A stretch of DNA of 64,000 bases from positions 64,202,001 through 64,266,000 of the forward strand of contig NC_072893.1 in assembly GCF_027943255.1 (NCBI RefSeq), read 5' to 3'. The notes beneath the pieces are model-generated. The model did not search any database, was not told the DNA's origin, and worked only from the letters and a program-made list of their open reading frames with translations. The stretch comes from Anastrepha obliqua (lineage: Eukaryota; Arthropoda; Insecta; Diptera; Tephritidae). The first letter of the stretch is position 1, and every line of letters starts with the position of its first letter. The translations under genes were made by a program, and so were the position numbers. Shown piece after piece: positions 1 through 12,500 of this stretch.

Positions 1-2400
1 AGGAAACAATATATTTTGCAAGATTGACAGCGGAAACTCACATAGCTTCCAAACTGTTAGCAGTAACCAGTCAAAACTCGCACCGTATTACATCATACAA
101 AAATATTATGAGCTACAAATTAAAACAAATCATATTGTTGAAATTTTGTTGAGTTCGCAAAGAGTTCATTATGGAAAACAATTAGAAAAAAAAAACAAAT
201 GTTTTTTAGTCTTAAAATTTTGTTAAAAAGTTTTGATTATAATGATTGAAATTTCATTAAAAAATGATTTTTTTTTATTTTAGTATAATTCTTGATTTTT
301 TCATTTCCTTACTTTAATTGTTGTTTGAAATTTTATTAAAACAGGATTTTGTTTTTAATGTTTTAAAATTTTAGTATAACTTTTGAACTTTTCATTTGCT
401 TACTTAAAATTTTTTTTTAATTTTAAAATTCTATAAAAAAATTTGAGTAACATTTTTTAACCTTTAAATTTTGATAAAAAGTTTTGAATATAATGTTCGA
501 AATTTCATTAAAAAAGGGAATGTTCGTAATTTTTTTTTTTTACACATTTATACAATTTTTTTTATTTAAATATTCTATCAAATATATAATTTTTTTTATT
601 ATTTTGAAGTTCTATCAAAAATATAATTTTTTTTTATTTTAAATCCTATTAAAAAATTTGATTAAAATTTTTTTAACCTTAAAATTTTGTTAAGCAAATG
701 TGATTACAGCATTCAAGACTTCATAAAAAAAAGGATTTTTTTTTTAATTTTTTTAATTTTGAAATTCTATCAAATATATAATTTTTTTATTCTAAAATTC
801 TATCATATTTTTTATTTTCTATATTTTTTTTATTTTAAACTTACTTACATTTTTTTTAAATATTATTTTAAAATTCTATCAAAAATATAATTTTTTTTTA
901 TTTCAAAATTCTATCAAAAAATTTTGAGTAAAATTTTTGCAATTTTATTTGAAAATGACTTTGTTGAAATTGTTTAGGAAACTTCTCGATATATATTCTA
1001 ATATTTTCTTCAAATATCGTCAAAAACAAAATTAAACTTTGAAAATATCGGAAACCAACTGCTGTATGAGTTTCAGTGACACTCACTGTATTTTCGTAAT
1101 TATTTTTTCTGTACATATTTTTATGTTTTTACTTAATTAAATTTATTTTTAAACGAAGCATTTTTCCAAAACGAAAAAAAAACATTAAAAATTAAAATTA
1201 TTTTGCTAATTCAGTTAAGAGAATATTTTTGGGTTCTTGACATTTAAACTAAAAATTTAAAGTGAGATTGTTTTTAATGTTTGCAAGTGAAACTCAAATA
1301 AAGTACAAATGTAGTACTAAATCTAAAAATCACTGGCAAAAGCATTTGATATGAGATACAGCCATCAAATTGTCCAAACTCTTGAAAATCTCTTCGCCGG
1401 GTTCTAAATATTTTATTGCGTCGTTCGAAAAAACAAAATTCACTGTAACTTTCTATGGCTACTCGAAATATTTTTTCTAAAAGCAGTTATAATATAAAGC
1501 CTAACATATTTTATGAAATCCCCGCTAACATACATATGTAGTTTGAAAGCTCGCTCTCCAAGTATGAAAATACAATAATAATACTAAATATCCTTAATGT
1601 GTTCTTCAAAATTATATGTTTTATACGTAAAATTAGTAAATCGTAAAATATTTGTAGTTACGTGTAAAATTTGGTTTCAAAAAAGTATTTAGTAGTTTTG
1701 AAAATTTTCGTATAGATTAAAGTTTTCTTGCCGCAAATCTCGTTAGTAGCGCTTTGAAGTTCAGCCTAGCTCATTGGAAAGTTGTAAAACTGTAAATAAA
1801 TTTATTGAAAATTTTTCGTAAGATTCGAATTATTTTAGTGTTCGAAGCTTTCGTTCACCACTCCATTCTCGTTGAACGTATCATATCTCATAAATATTTT
1901 ATTTTTCGTATTTTATCATTACTTAATACTTATTATATGTAGGTAGATCTCGCCCCAGCATTCAATTTCCGCTGGCAATCCGTAAATATTTGCTGGCTAA
2001 AGTGGCTGGCGAGCATTGATGTGTTTACTCTTTACACTTACGAGTACTCGCACACCCTCAAAGGTATAGTACATATTTGTAATGCAGCACGTGAACCCGC
2101 TGAATCGCATTGGCTCTGCGTGAGGCACGTGTATTTGTTGATTGTCCTTTTCTGCGTTGAGCACCTTTAATGCCGCCACTAATGGTGGAAGATATTATAG
2201 ATGCAAAGACAAGCTTACACGTGAAAGCTTTTTAAAATCACAATTCCTTTACTTACATACCTGGCTATCATTGAAATGGATTACTGGGAAAATGAGTTTT
2301 TAAAGCTTAAAGAAATAGGCTCAGCATCATGTCAAAAAAGAAAAGAAAAAAATTATAAAATTGTGTAATTTAAATAAAATATTTATAGCGCTTAATTTCT
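1..2400. other. intron, A+T-rich with degenerate repeats, no gene seen
   Basis: The first 960 bases consist of degenerate repetition of a motif like AAATTCTATCAAAAATATAA with long T runs, about 45-60 bases apart. Short open frames here are low-complexity Phe/Ile/Tyr strings and are not credible genes. From 960 to 2400 I see unique A+T-rich sequence with no recognisable coding, RNA gene or terminal repeats. Confidence 0.6.
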
Positions 2401-2509
2401 CACTATCAAACATGGCGACTTCGCTTGTTTTTATAGATTTTTTAACGTAGTTTTTTATTAATTTTGCCTGGTTGGCTAGAAAAATTAATATAAATCGAAA
2501 AGTTTTTCA

Positions 2510-2905
2510 GTATTGACAAAAAATATTCTACGAAAAAATATAATTTTCGAAGAATTTTTTAAGTATATTTTACCTCAAAAAGTAAAAAAAAAATTATAAA
2601 AATTATAAAAATAACCGAAGATATTAACTCTGTATCAAAATTTTCAACATGGAATAAGTCTGTTAATTTTTTTCAAAATTGTTTCATTTTATCTTTTTTT
2701 TACAGTCTAGCCTATAAATAAATTTAAGGGAGGTTTCAAAAATGTAAGAACTTTTTTTTCAAAAATTTTTAATACAAAAATATAAATTTTTTGAAGCATA
2801 TTTTACCTTAAAAAGTTAAAAGAAGTATAAAAGTTTTTAAAATAACCGAAGATATTTCACTTTCAAAAACTCTATATCAAAATTTTCAACATTGAATAAG
2901 TCTTA
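2510..2905 (+). repeat. two direct copies of a dispersed A+T-rich repeat
   Basis: Two stretches (about 2510-2660 and 2745-2905) share the order AAAATATA..TTT, then TATTTTACCT(C/T)AAAAAGT, then AAAATAACCGAAGATATT, then TATCAAAATTTTCAACAT and GAATAAGTCT. A third copy in the opposite orientation lies at about 63510-63620. The family is unknown to me and no coding is visible. Confidence 0.6.
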
Positions 2906-3704
2906 AAATTATTAAATTGAATAAATTGAATAAATTGACATGGAATCGCTCATATGAGCAACAAATTTTTCTTCGTTAGTCCTTCCAGCTAGACGCGTTA
3001 TCGTATCAAGATAAGATGATCCGCTTAGACAAGTTAGAGAGTGAAGTGTAAAAACCTGTTGAAATCTAGGAAAGTAATCCGTACTCTGCATCTGCATTAG
3101 GTCGAAGTTAGTACCCATTATATTGTTGAGATCATCTGTAGGAATACCTGTCAATATTCGCTTGAAAGTTTTTAGTTAAGCCGTGCTTTAGAAGAGACTT
3201 CCTAAGGCTGCTGCCTTATTAAGAGTATTCGCTCATTTTTTTCTGACACTTTTACAATCGTTGAGGGCCCGATGTAAGCGAGTCGCTTCATTCACTTAGA
3301 TATTCATGGGTCCAATACTGGCCAAAACCCGTCAAACTTCAGTGATCGTTTTGAGTTTTTGACTGCTCAGAAAACTTTAAACTTTCACTTGCAAAACTGA
3401 GGAGTGCACATTAATAGTTGACTATCTCTGAGCAGGAGAAAAATATTTATTTATTTTTACTTTGAGGCACTAGTGAATTCAAGACTTCATAAGGAAAACC
3501 ACGATTATTTTTGGGTTGTGACACTCTTCCAGCCACATGTACATATTTCTTTTCGTTTGTAAAATTATTTTTCTTCTTCTTTATTTGCCTATTCTATCAA
3601 CGGAATGTGAGCGATCACAACATTATAGTATTATGCAAATTTTAAAATTTTGTGAGTGCTTAACTCTTAATTTACTTTAATTTATTTTTGTTACTATATC
3701 ACGA
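2906..3704. other. intron, no gene seen
   Basis: This is mostly unique sequence. A minus-strand open frame of 80 codons at 2912-3154 has no family I recognise, starts in a repeated ATTGAATAA stretch and has no neighbours supporting it. Confidence 0.4.
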
Positions 3705-3900
3705 AAATCTTCGCGGTTCCATGCTGCTTGTGTGAGTTGCCCGATCGTTCGGAGTCCATTATCTTATGTTCCTTAACCAAGACTTTTCCTTCCTTCCTAT
3801 GCCACATTTACCCTCAATTTTATCTTGCACAATGAAGTGCAACAATTCGTATTTGGGTCCATGCATAATATGTCCGATATATGTAAAATTATGCTCTTAT
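3705..3900 (-). pseudogene. non-LTR retrotransposon, C-terminal end of reverse-transcriptase ORF (degenerate)
   Basis: Read on the minus strand from 3900, the sequence gives YIGHIMHGPKYELLHFIVQD, then KIEGKCGIGRKEKSWLRNIR, a stop, then WTPNDRATHTSSMEPRRFS. The GHIMR..KYELLHLIVQGKIEGKRGxGRRxxSWLxNIRxW pattern is the tail found after the reverse-transcriptase domain in RTE/I-like LINE ORF2 proteins. One in-frame stop interrupts it, and nothing upstream is intact, so this is a 5'-truncated dead copy. Confidence 0.75.
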
Positions 3901-5650
3901 GCAAATCCATCTTCTTAAATATTTATTGAAATATATGCAGATATGTGCAAATGCCATCCATACTTTCCATGTAACTGATAGATATGGAAACCAAAAATTA
4001 TGCAAGTCAATAATTAATTTTCGTTAAATTTATACTCACTTCACTTTATCTCTGCGTTCACGAACCAAACTTCAATTGTGACTGCCAATGTCGTTGGAGT
4101 TGTTCTGGTTATTATTTTCTTTTTTTTTTGTTTTTCACTGCAATAATTTATATTCATTTCGCTTCTCCCTTCCACCACTTCTCTGGCTCTTTCGCTATTT
4201 CATCCTCTTTATCTCCCTCGCTCTCCCTTCTTTTTTCACTCTCTGCTCATTGTTGGGATCATACCGACTGTCAGTCGCCTAATGAGTTATATGCTGACTT
4301 TGACGTTAATATCGACAATGTTGCTGGGACATTGTCATGCCATGTCATTGTCGCAGCCTTTGCCGTTGCTCCTGGTAACTACCGCACTGTTATTGGTGCA
4401 GCCACTTGCGCTCTGCTATTGTATGAAATCCTTTTTCTCTTTTTCTCTCGCTTTCTCCACTTTTTTCTTCACTTCTCTATATTTTATTTAATATTACGGG
4501 GGTAGTAATTATTGGAAAACACTGTAATATTGACTATACATACGTAACTCATTTCGCTTATTCGGTTCGTTGCCTTGGATAGTGCAAGGATGGCTATGCA
4601 TTACATTTCTATATCTCCCCTCTCACCCTGACTACAGCGCAGTTGTTTGCTCGCTTGTGCATTGTGTGCCTTTTACTGGATGGTACAATTTTACAAAATT
4701 TTATTTATGTATGTATGTCAACACAGCTCGCTGCAACGAACCGTTGTTGCTGCTGCTGCTGCTACTGCGACGTCTGCTGTTGCTCCGGTGAAGGGAAGGA
4801 AAGTCATGAAAAGTGCTGAATTATCGCAACAGTGGTAGCAATTTGCTTTGTTGTTGGTGTTCGGTTGCGGATTCACTCATATTTTCTTTTCCATTTTTTT
4901 TTCATCATTTAATTGTGTTTGTGTGTGTGTATTAGTTGCGCAACGCTTAACGCGTTTTTAATTGCAAAACTTTTGCCACCTCGTACTTCGTGTTTGTGGT
5001 GCAATCCATTGACCGCCGCAACTCATTCGAATTTTATCTGCAGCTGCCATTATATTTACCCATGCATGCATACACACATACAAACCTGCTCTTACTGGTC
5101 CATATTTGCATGCTTATGCTCTTATATCCACAAATATCGGGGTTTACATGGATGTGTGCACATGAAGTTGGTGCGAATATTCTGAATTTATGTATTTTCT
5201 GCATTAAATTTATGCTTGACGTTTTTACAAAAAAAAAAAAAACAAACAAATAAACAAAAAAAAAAAAAACGTTAAGCAAAAAGTACGCAAAACTGTGTAA
5301 TGACTGTCGACAGCAATCACTGCAAGTAGACACAATTAAGAATACCATAACAGCAGTGCTTGCAACAGCAATCACTGCGTTCCGTAACACTTTTCTAGCA
5401 GCCTGCTCTCCCGTATTACTTATATTTCGGTATTTTATGAAGGACAGCCGCTTACCCTACTACACCCCAGACTGGAGCATTGTAGTGGCAGCGAATGCAG
5501 GTTGAAGTTTGAACAACCTTTTGGTGCTTAAATTCATCGATGGTATGTGTGAGTATGTGTGCGAATTTCTTTCAGTTCATATAATCGATTTAGCTGCTGA
5601 TTCGAAGCAAAATTCTATAAAATGCTTTAACCTTTTCACTACTAAACTGA
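3901..5650. other. intron, no gene seen; simple repeats
   Basis: This stretch contains pyrimidine-rich DNA (4080-4500), a short CTG-rich stretch near 4745-4785 and an A-rich run with AAAC units at 5231-5270. The open frames here (up to 125 codons) are composed of Phe/Ser/Leu strings in pyrimidine-rich DNA and overlap one another in all frames. I do not regard them as genes. Confidence 0.5.
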
Positions 5651-6733
5651 AGGGTGATCAATTTAGAGGTATCGGATTTTAAATTGACATTCAAGACATT
5701 TATTATTTTAAGATAATCCTTTTCAAATGTTAGCCGCAACTGCGCTGTAATTCGATCATCCGTAAACACTAATTTTGAATGACTCGCTGGAGGACTTCAG
5801 TCCGTATCTCGTGAATAACTTTAGTAATGTTGGCTTTCACTAGTACTTGAGTGTATCGTAAAACTTAACCTACTAGGAATGCATAACTGCATCCGGCTAA
5901 TTTGTGTTGCAGGATACAGGGGTATAACTGGGTACGAAGTAGCGGACGCATTGGCGAGAGAGGCTGCGGCCTCACCTCTAATGGGACCCTAGCCCTTCCT
6001 TGCCATGGGAAAACACACCATCATGGCTGGCACCAAACTTTGGGGCTACGACGGGCGAAATCCTTACTGGGTGAGTACAACCAAAAGAGGTTTAAACAAC
6101 TCATAACTCTCCCCGAGGATAATCTGGTCCACTGGTCCAAGACGGGAAATAAATTGCTCACCGCAAACTGAAATGACGGTGCAATAAACCTATTGTTTCA
6201 CGGGACGTATGGTAATTAGCGCCAACTCGTTGAAACCATCTGTTGTGGGGGCTTACAGGCTTCAATTTCCGGCACCAAAAAGTCGTTTATCATGGCGCGT
6301 TAGCGTTCGCCATTCACTATTACAGTGGCATCAGCCTCGTCTTTGAAGAAATATAGGCCGATGATTCCTCTAGCTCATGGGTCGCTCCATATGGTTGCTT
6401 TCAATGGATGTAATGGCTGTTGGATGAATAGCTTCGGGTTACTCTTCAGTCCAAATACGACAATTTTGCTTATTAACGTAGCCATTAAGCCAAAAATGTG
6501 CCTCATCGCTAAACAACATAAGTTGGCCTGAGCGCGCGATGAACTCTTTTCACGGAGCGTAGATTTTCGTATATTAATACAATTGTACGATTTGTAAATG
6601 TTGTTGAGGCGTAAGTCTTTCCATGATGAAATGTCAATGAATTCTGCAAAAAATTATGTATTTAGTTTGACAATAATCACGCGTGATCTGTCGAAAACCC
6701 TATTGGAAAAAGTGCTTTCAATCTGATCACCCT
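5651..6733 (-). mobile_element. decayed DD41D-type Tc1/mariner transposon, interrupted by a LINE fragment
   Basis: The left end AGGGTGATCAATTTAGAGG (5651) and the right end, which reads AGGGTGATCAGATTGAAAG on the minus strand, form terminal inverted repeats. On the minus strand the transposase starts [16 protein letters not shown] near 6625, identical in its first residues to the copy at 20147. It continues past stops to FSDEAHFWLNGYVNKQN, then GLYFFKDEADATVIVNGE, then SRETIGLLHRHF. The C-terminal piece ITKVIHEIRTEVLQRVIQN lies at about 5700-5840. Several stops and frameshifts make it inactive. Between the last two pieces lies a plus-strand LINE fragment (5848-6172). Confidence 0.8.
5848..6172 (+). 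pseudogene. LINE RNase H fragment inserted in the DD41D element
   Basis: The plus strand reads GYRGITGYEVADALAREAAA, the pattern PGHxGIxGNExADxLAR found at the end of the RNase H domain of non-LTR retrotransposons. It continues about 80 codons with some stops. It separates the C-terminal part of the surrounding minus-strand transposase from the rest, so it inserted after that element. Confidence 0.7.
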
Positions 6734-8109
6734 TTTTATCACATATTTCTCTCCGATATGTATTTTAACTATTTTTTCATTTATTCTAAAATCACAAAAG
6801 CGATATAAAATTTATTATCGGTGACGCTAAAAATTTCCTTGTGTCGAATTTCGCGAAAATTCAATTAATTCAATCGCCATACTGCAGCTTCCTTTTTGTA
6901 TTTGGTCGAACTGGAATCTGACTCAATCAAAAGACTTTTAAAAATTAGTTAGTAATGAGTTTCAATCCATAAAAAAACACAGGCTTGAGTTTGGTAACTT
7001 TAACAGCTGTTTTCTTGAAATCCTGCTTTGGAACGATAGGTCCCTTTTAACAGTCCGATGCACATAAGTCTCTAAGGTTTACGTATAAAAATTATATTCA
7101 TAAGGTCTTAGAGTAGTAAGTAGTGCAGACAAAAATTATTACTTAGATTAGCATTATTAGTATCTTATATACATACCGTTACTTTACAAAACCTTAAGGT
7201 AAATAAATATAACTCAAAACACTCATTTTGTTGCGACTACTACAAAAGTAGGCTCATTTCTTGAAAAAAGTAAAAAGTGAATTCAAATAAAAGAATTCAT
7301 TTATTTGGGCTTAAAAAAAGTGTGAGGTGATTATTTGAAATTTTTAATTAAAAAAAAATTAAAAAAATTTAAAATTTTGATTGATTTTTAGAACGAAAAG
7401 CAAGACTATACTTTTCTAAAGATTTTGGTTGTGCTAAATTCGTCCTCGGAAAAGCTTCAATATGTCGTGGTTTACGAGATATTTCGGCTTAAAAGTGCAA
7501 AAAAATTAATTTTCGCTTTTATTTGAGGTTATGTCACATGCGCGATATTTTTTTTTGACGATCGTGGCAGTAACTCCTTCCCTTCTTAATATATTATTTT
7601 CCTGAGTTATCCGTCGATATGCGAAAGCTACGTAGAATCAGACAAAACTTCGTAAATCAAAGAAGAGAAAATTAAAACTACCAACCCACAAATTTCGAGT
7701 ATTCCTTTAGATCTTCGGCGTCGTCAAAAGCTTTATCAGTTCGGAGAATCAAAAAAAATTCGAAAAAATGGATCCATTATGGCGCATAACTTTATTATCT
7801 TTTAGTATTCAACCGATTCTGCGCAGTTTCTCCATATCATTGAAAACTTCAGCATATCAGAAACCTACGGAAAAGTCTAGTCTACGGTTCAATAAACTGA
7901 AAACGGCTCTGCTTTTTTGTCAGAATACAATTTGTTTAGCTAAAAATATTATTTCAAAGATAGTAATGAATAAAAAGTCGAACTAGGTACTTTAAAAAGT
8001 CAAGTTAGATACTTTAAAAAGTTATTATATATTTATTTATTTGAAGTCGATCACAACAGGATATGTTTTCGGTGAAGTAAAAAGTTCAGATCGTTTGGTT
8101 TTTGCCATT
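6734..8109. other. intron, no gene seen
   Basis: A+T-rich sequence. A 72-codon open frame at 7768-7986 has no recognisable domain. No terminal repeats or RNA genes were seen. Confidence 0.4.
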
Positions 8110-8400
8110 TTTTCGTTAATGATAATGACAAACCTAACAATCGAATATAAATCTGGCTAGTTTTAATTAAAATATTTCTGTGGTTAATCTTAAATTCGTG
8201 CGCAATGGGGAAGGTGCTCACATTCAGGCCAGACTAGATAACTTCCATGATTTTATTCACATTGTCGACGTTTGACCTACCAGGTAGTGCCTTATTATCA
8301 GCGTCCATATAACCAGTTTAGAATCATTAGAACCAACACTTCGCTATTAAGTTCGATACTGTATTGAGTCCGTAGATAGCAAAAGAAATTTTGGGCCACC
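8110..8400 (-). pseudogene. possible mariner N-terminal remnant
   Basis: On the minus strand a broken frame reads LPGRSNVDNVNKIMEVI, a stop, then SGLNVSTFPIAHEFKINHRN. This resembles the linker and second helix-turn-helix of irritans-type mariner transposases (GRP...I..LI...P..ST..IA.ELKINH.T). No catalytic motif or terminal repeats could be found. Confidence 0.4.
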
Positions 8401-9345
8401 TGATCTTGCTCTCCACGTTGGTCGTAGTATGTAGTATTGACGAATTTATAGATTTTTTTTCTTTTTATGACTTTATTTTAAAACGCTGTAGCATACAACT
8501 GGCTTCACCAAAGATAAAACTGCTAAACATTTTTAGTCATAAATTCACCTTTCAGTCGTCGTACAGTGTAGCTCGATGCTATGCATAGATCGTGCGAAAT
8601 GGCTCACTAAAGACTTCTACCGAAAAACGCTTGGAACTTTTTACTTCACTTAATAAGTAGAAACCCCACATTCACATACATTTTCACCTAAGATCCCGTA
8701 AATTATTTAATATATTAACTAAAGGATATCTCATTCTACATACATATATTACATAGGTAAACTTAACAAACATTGTAATATATAATATAATAATAATTTC
8801 CATACATAAAAACTTAATGTATTTTATTATTTTTTCCTTTTTCATGTTTTAATCGAATTTTCATTTCTGATTGCTGTTCGCTGCATGCGTTGAAATCAAA
8901 TTTTAAAACTTGAAATTATCGAATGCCATTTACGTTACGTTGCGTTACGTTGCGTTGCGTTGCATTGCCTGCCTTGCCTTACAATTTATGGTTTCCAATC
9001 CAATATGTATACAAAAACAAAACCAAAAATAAATATCCAAACTATAACTACCTACTCGTATTGTCGTTACGTTCGTTCGTTGTTTTGTGCCTCAAAATAT
9101 ATAATCAACAATCAATATAAAAACTCCCCATTACATGTATGTATAAACAAATTTTTTTACTCAATTTTTATATTAAAAATTATATTCAAATTTATTTACT
9201 GTACTCGTATTTCTTTGGAGCGCGAAAATTGCGTATACTTTTTTATGTGTTCATTTAAAAGATTGAAAAGTGAATGAAATGTTTTTTTGGAATAATGAAA
9301 AAAATTAATATTATTACTTTTCCATATATTCTCGATGTGTTCCAG
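8401..9345. other. intron before exon A; pentamer repeat
   Basis: There is a short GTTRC pentamer run (GTTACGTTGCGTTACGTTGC and more) at about 8930-8970. The rest is A+T-rich and ends in the exon A polypyrimidine tract. Confidence 0.5.
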
Positions 9346-9598
9346 CTGTTCTGTTTCTCGTTTCTGACGTGGCAGCTGCTCGATCATGTGCTCTTCAATC
9401 CGGCGCTGTGGATTTATACGCCGGCCAATGTGCAGGCACGCCTGTACTCGTACTTGGCCACGGAATTCCTCAGCGATACGCAAATCTACAGCAATGTGCG
9501 ACGTGTTAGCACTGTTCTGCAAACGGTGCACACACTGAAATACTACTATTGGGTTGTGAATCCGCGTGCAAAGAGTGGCATCATACCAAAGGGATTGG
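9346..9598 (+). CDS. rg: rg exon A (alpha-solenoid region)
   Basis: The acceptor is a pyrimidine-rich stretch ending TTCCAG at 9345. The donor is G|GTAAGT with GT at 9599-9600. The exon begins in phase 0 and ends in phase 1. It encodes [19 protein letters not shown], then [20 protein letters not shown] and KYYYWVVNP, ending PKGL plus one base. This is the block that precedes the DGPRP motif in neurobeachins and belongs to the armadillo-like/alpha-solenoid part of the protein. An open frame extends upstream to 9274, but the residues before LFCF do not resemble the family and sit in the polypyrimidine tract. A long hexamer repeat starts only about 10 bases after the donor. Confidence 0.93.
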
Positions 9599-12500
9599 GT
9601 AAGTGAAATATATGAATATGAATACGAGTATGAATATGAATATGAGCCTGAGTATCAGTGATGAGTATGAATATGAAAATAAGTATGAGTGTCAATATGA
9701 GTATGAGTATGAATATGAATATGAGCACGAGTATGAGTATGAATATGAGTATGATTATGAGGGTGAATATGAATATGCGTATGAGTATGAATATGAGTAT
9801 GATTATGAGGATGAGTATGAATATGCGTATGCGTATGAGTATGAATATGAGTATGAGTATGAATAAGAGTAATAGTATGAATATGAGTATGAATATGAGT
9901 ATGAGCCTGAGTATCAGTGATGAGTATGAATATGAATATGAAAATAAGTATGAGTGTGAATATGAGTATGAGTATGAATATGAGTATGAATATAAGTATG
10001 AGGATGAGTATGAATATGCGTATGAGTATGAATATGCGTATGAGTATGAACATGAATATGAGCATGAGTATGAATATGAGTATGATTATGAGGGTGAGTA
10101 TGAATATGTGTATGAGTATGAATATGAGTATGATTATGAGGATGAGTATGAATATGCGTATGCGTATGAGTATGAATATGAATACGAAAATGAGTATGAT
10201 TATGATTAGAGGATGGGTATGAATATGAGTATGAGGATGAGTATGAATGGAAATGTGAATATGAGTATGAACATGAATATGAATATGAATACGAATATGA
10301 ATATGAATATGAATATGAATATGAATATGAATATGAATATGAATATGAATATGAATATGAATATGAATATGAATATGAATATGAATATGAATATGAATAT
10401 GAATATGAATATGAATATGAATATGAATATGAATATGAATATGAATATGAATATGAATATGAATATGAATATGAATATGAATATGAATATGAATATGAAT
10501 ATGAATATGAATATGAATATGAATATGAATATGAATATGAATATGAATATGAATATGAATATGAATATGAATATGAATAGGAATAGGAATAGGAATAGGA
10601 ATATGAACATGAACATGAATATGAATATGAATATGAATATGAATATGAATATGGATATGAATATGAATATGAATATGAATATGAATACTAGTATGTTTAT
10701 AAGAAAGTATGACTATTAATATGCGTATAAGTAGGAGTATAAGTATATGTATGAGTATGAATATGAATGTAAATATGAGTATAAGTATATGTATGAGTAT
10801 GAATATGAATAATAGGAGTATAAGTTTGAATCTGAGTATGAATATCAATAAGAATATGAGTATGAATATGAGTTTGAGTATCGTAAAAATACACGTAGAG
10901 AAGTTCCTACTTGGCAAATTCTTTGCCACTTGGTGACTTTTTAAACGTTCTCCTATAATTTAAAAAAAAAAATATTTTGCATACGCTCAGTTTTCTTAAT
11001 TCTCATTCCTCCATAAATATAAATATTTGTATGTACAAATTTCGAACCTATGTATTAAATTTTTAAAAACTACTTTCAGATGGTCCACGTCCAGCACAAA
11101 AGGATATCCTAGCGATACGCGCTTATATTTTATTGTTTTTGAAACAGTTAATTATGATCGGTAATGGCGTCAAAGAGGATGAGTTGCAAAGCATTTTAAA
11201 TTACTTGACGACCATGCATGAGGTAAGCAAGTCATACTCCTAGAAATATAAAATTGTATTTCCTTGCTTATTTGATATCCATTTCATTGCTATGTTTTGA
11301 TTGATTTGCCTTTGCAGGATGAAAATCTTCATGACGTTTTACAAATGTTAATTTCGCTTATGTCTGAGCATCCCAGCTCCATGGTACCTGCTTTCGATGT
11401 GAAACATGGCGTTCGTAGCATTTTCAAATTATTGGCTGCCGAAAGTCAATTGATACGCTTACAGGCATTGAAATTGCTTGGATTCTTTTTATCACGCAGC
11501 ACACACAAGTGAGTGGCAGGTTGTGACTGCATGTGTGCATTGCATTAGGGGTGTCCTTATTTAGATTACGAAGACTTTCTAGTATGTGCTTTGTATGGAC
11601 GAAAATTGTCAGCATCGCATGCAAACAAAATTGTAAAAACCAACGCCATTTTTCAGCGATTTCAAACTACATTTTATTATAATATATTAAAATTAAGTGG
11701 GCTATAGAATTGCATACCGAGTATTTTTTCGAAGACTCCGCTTAAAAAAATATTCCGACAAAAGTTTTACATCAAAAATATTGTGAACATTGTAAAAAGA
11801 TAAAATGACTTAATTATATGACGACAAGTGTGCATGAAGAAATGTATGAAGATAGACAGTTTTAAAACAATATGAAAATAAGGGCACCCCCAAACTGCAG
11901 GCTGTCAAACAAAATCGCGTTGGTGAGCCAGCCTCGTGGCTGATGCGTATAAATAAATTATTGCTTTGCAATGCAATTTAATAAGTGAACCATTATTTAC
12001 CTATTACATATAGTATATGTATATATACGTTTTTTTCATCTATATTTTCTCTTTCTAATTTCCCATGCCTTCGCAAACATTCGCCAAATTTTTGCTGCTG
12101 TGGTTTCCTACTGCTGCTTGTCTGCAACTTACTTTCATAATAGACGAAAATATGACGTTATGTCGCCGCACAACTTATACACACTATTAGCGGAACGTTT
12201 ATTACTCTACGAGGAATCGCTATCCCTGCCAACGTATAATGTCCTCTACGAAATTATGACAGAGCATATATCACAACAAATTCTCTATACCAGACATCCA
12301 GAGCCAGAGAGTCATTATCGTTTGGAAAATCCAAGTAAGTAAAGAGAGCTAAAAACCCATGTAATATTTGTATTGAGGAATATAAAAAGTATATAAGTAT
12401 ATAAAGCATATACGTGAAATTGTAGTGAAATTAAAGAAGTACATTCCATAGTATTTTAGTACCCAACAGGAAAACCTACCGCTAATTGTAGAGCTCGTAA

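Noticed and set aside
4088..4505. Cluster of overlapping plus-strand frames up to 125 codons
   Set aside because: The DNA is pyrimidine-rich and gives Phe/Ser/Leu strings in all frames. It has no neurobeachin similarity and no acceptable splice phase to exon A.
9655..10929. Minus-strand 424-codon open frame and several overlapping frames encoding Ile-His, Met-Asn and Glu-Tyr repeats
   Set aside because: They exist only because the hexamer unit lacks stop codons in these frames. There is no start context, domain or flanking gene structure.
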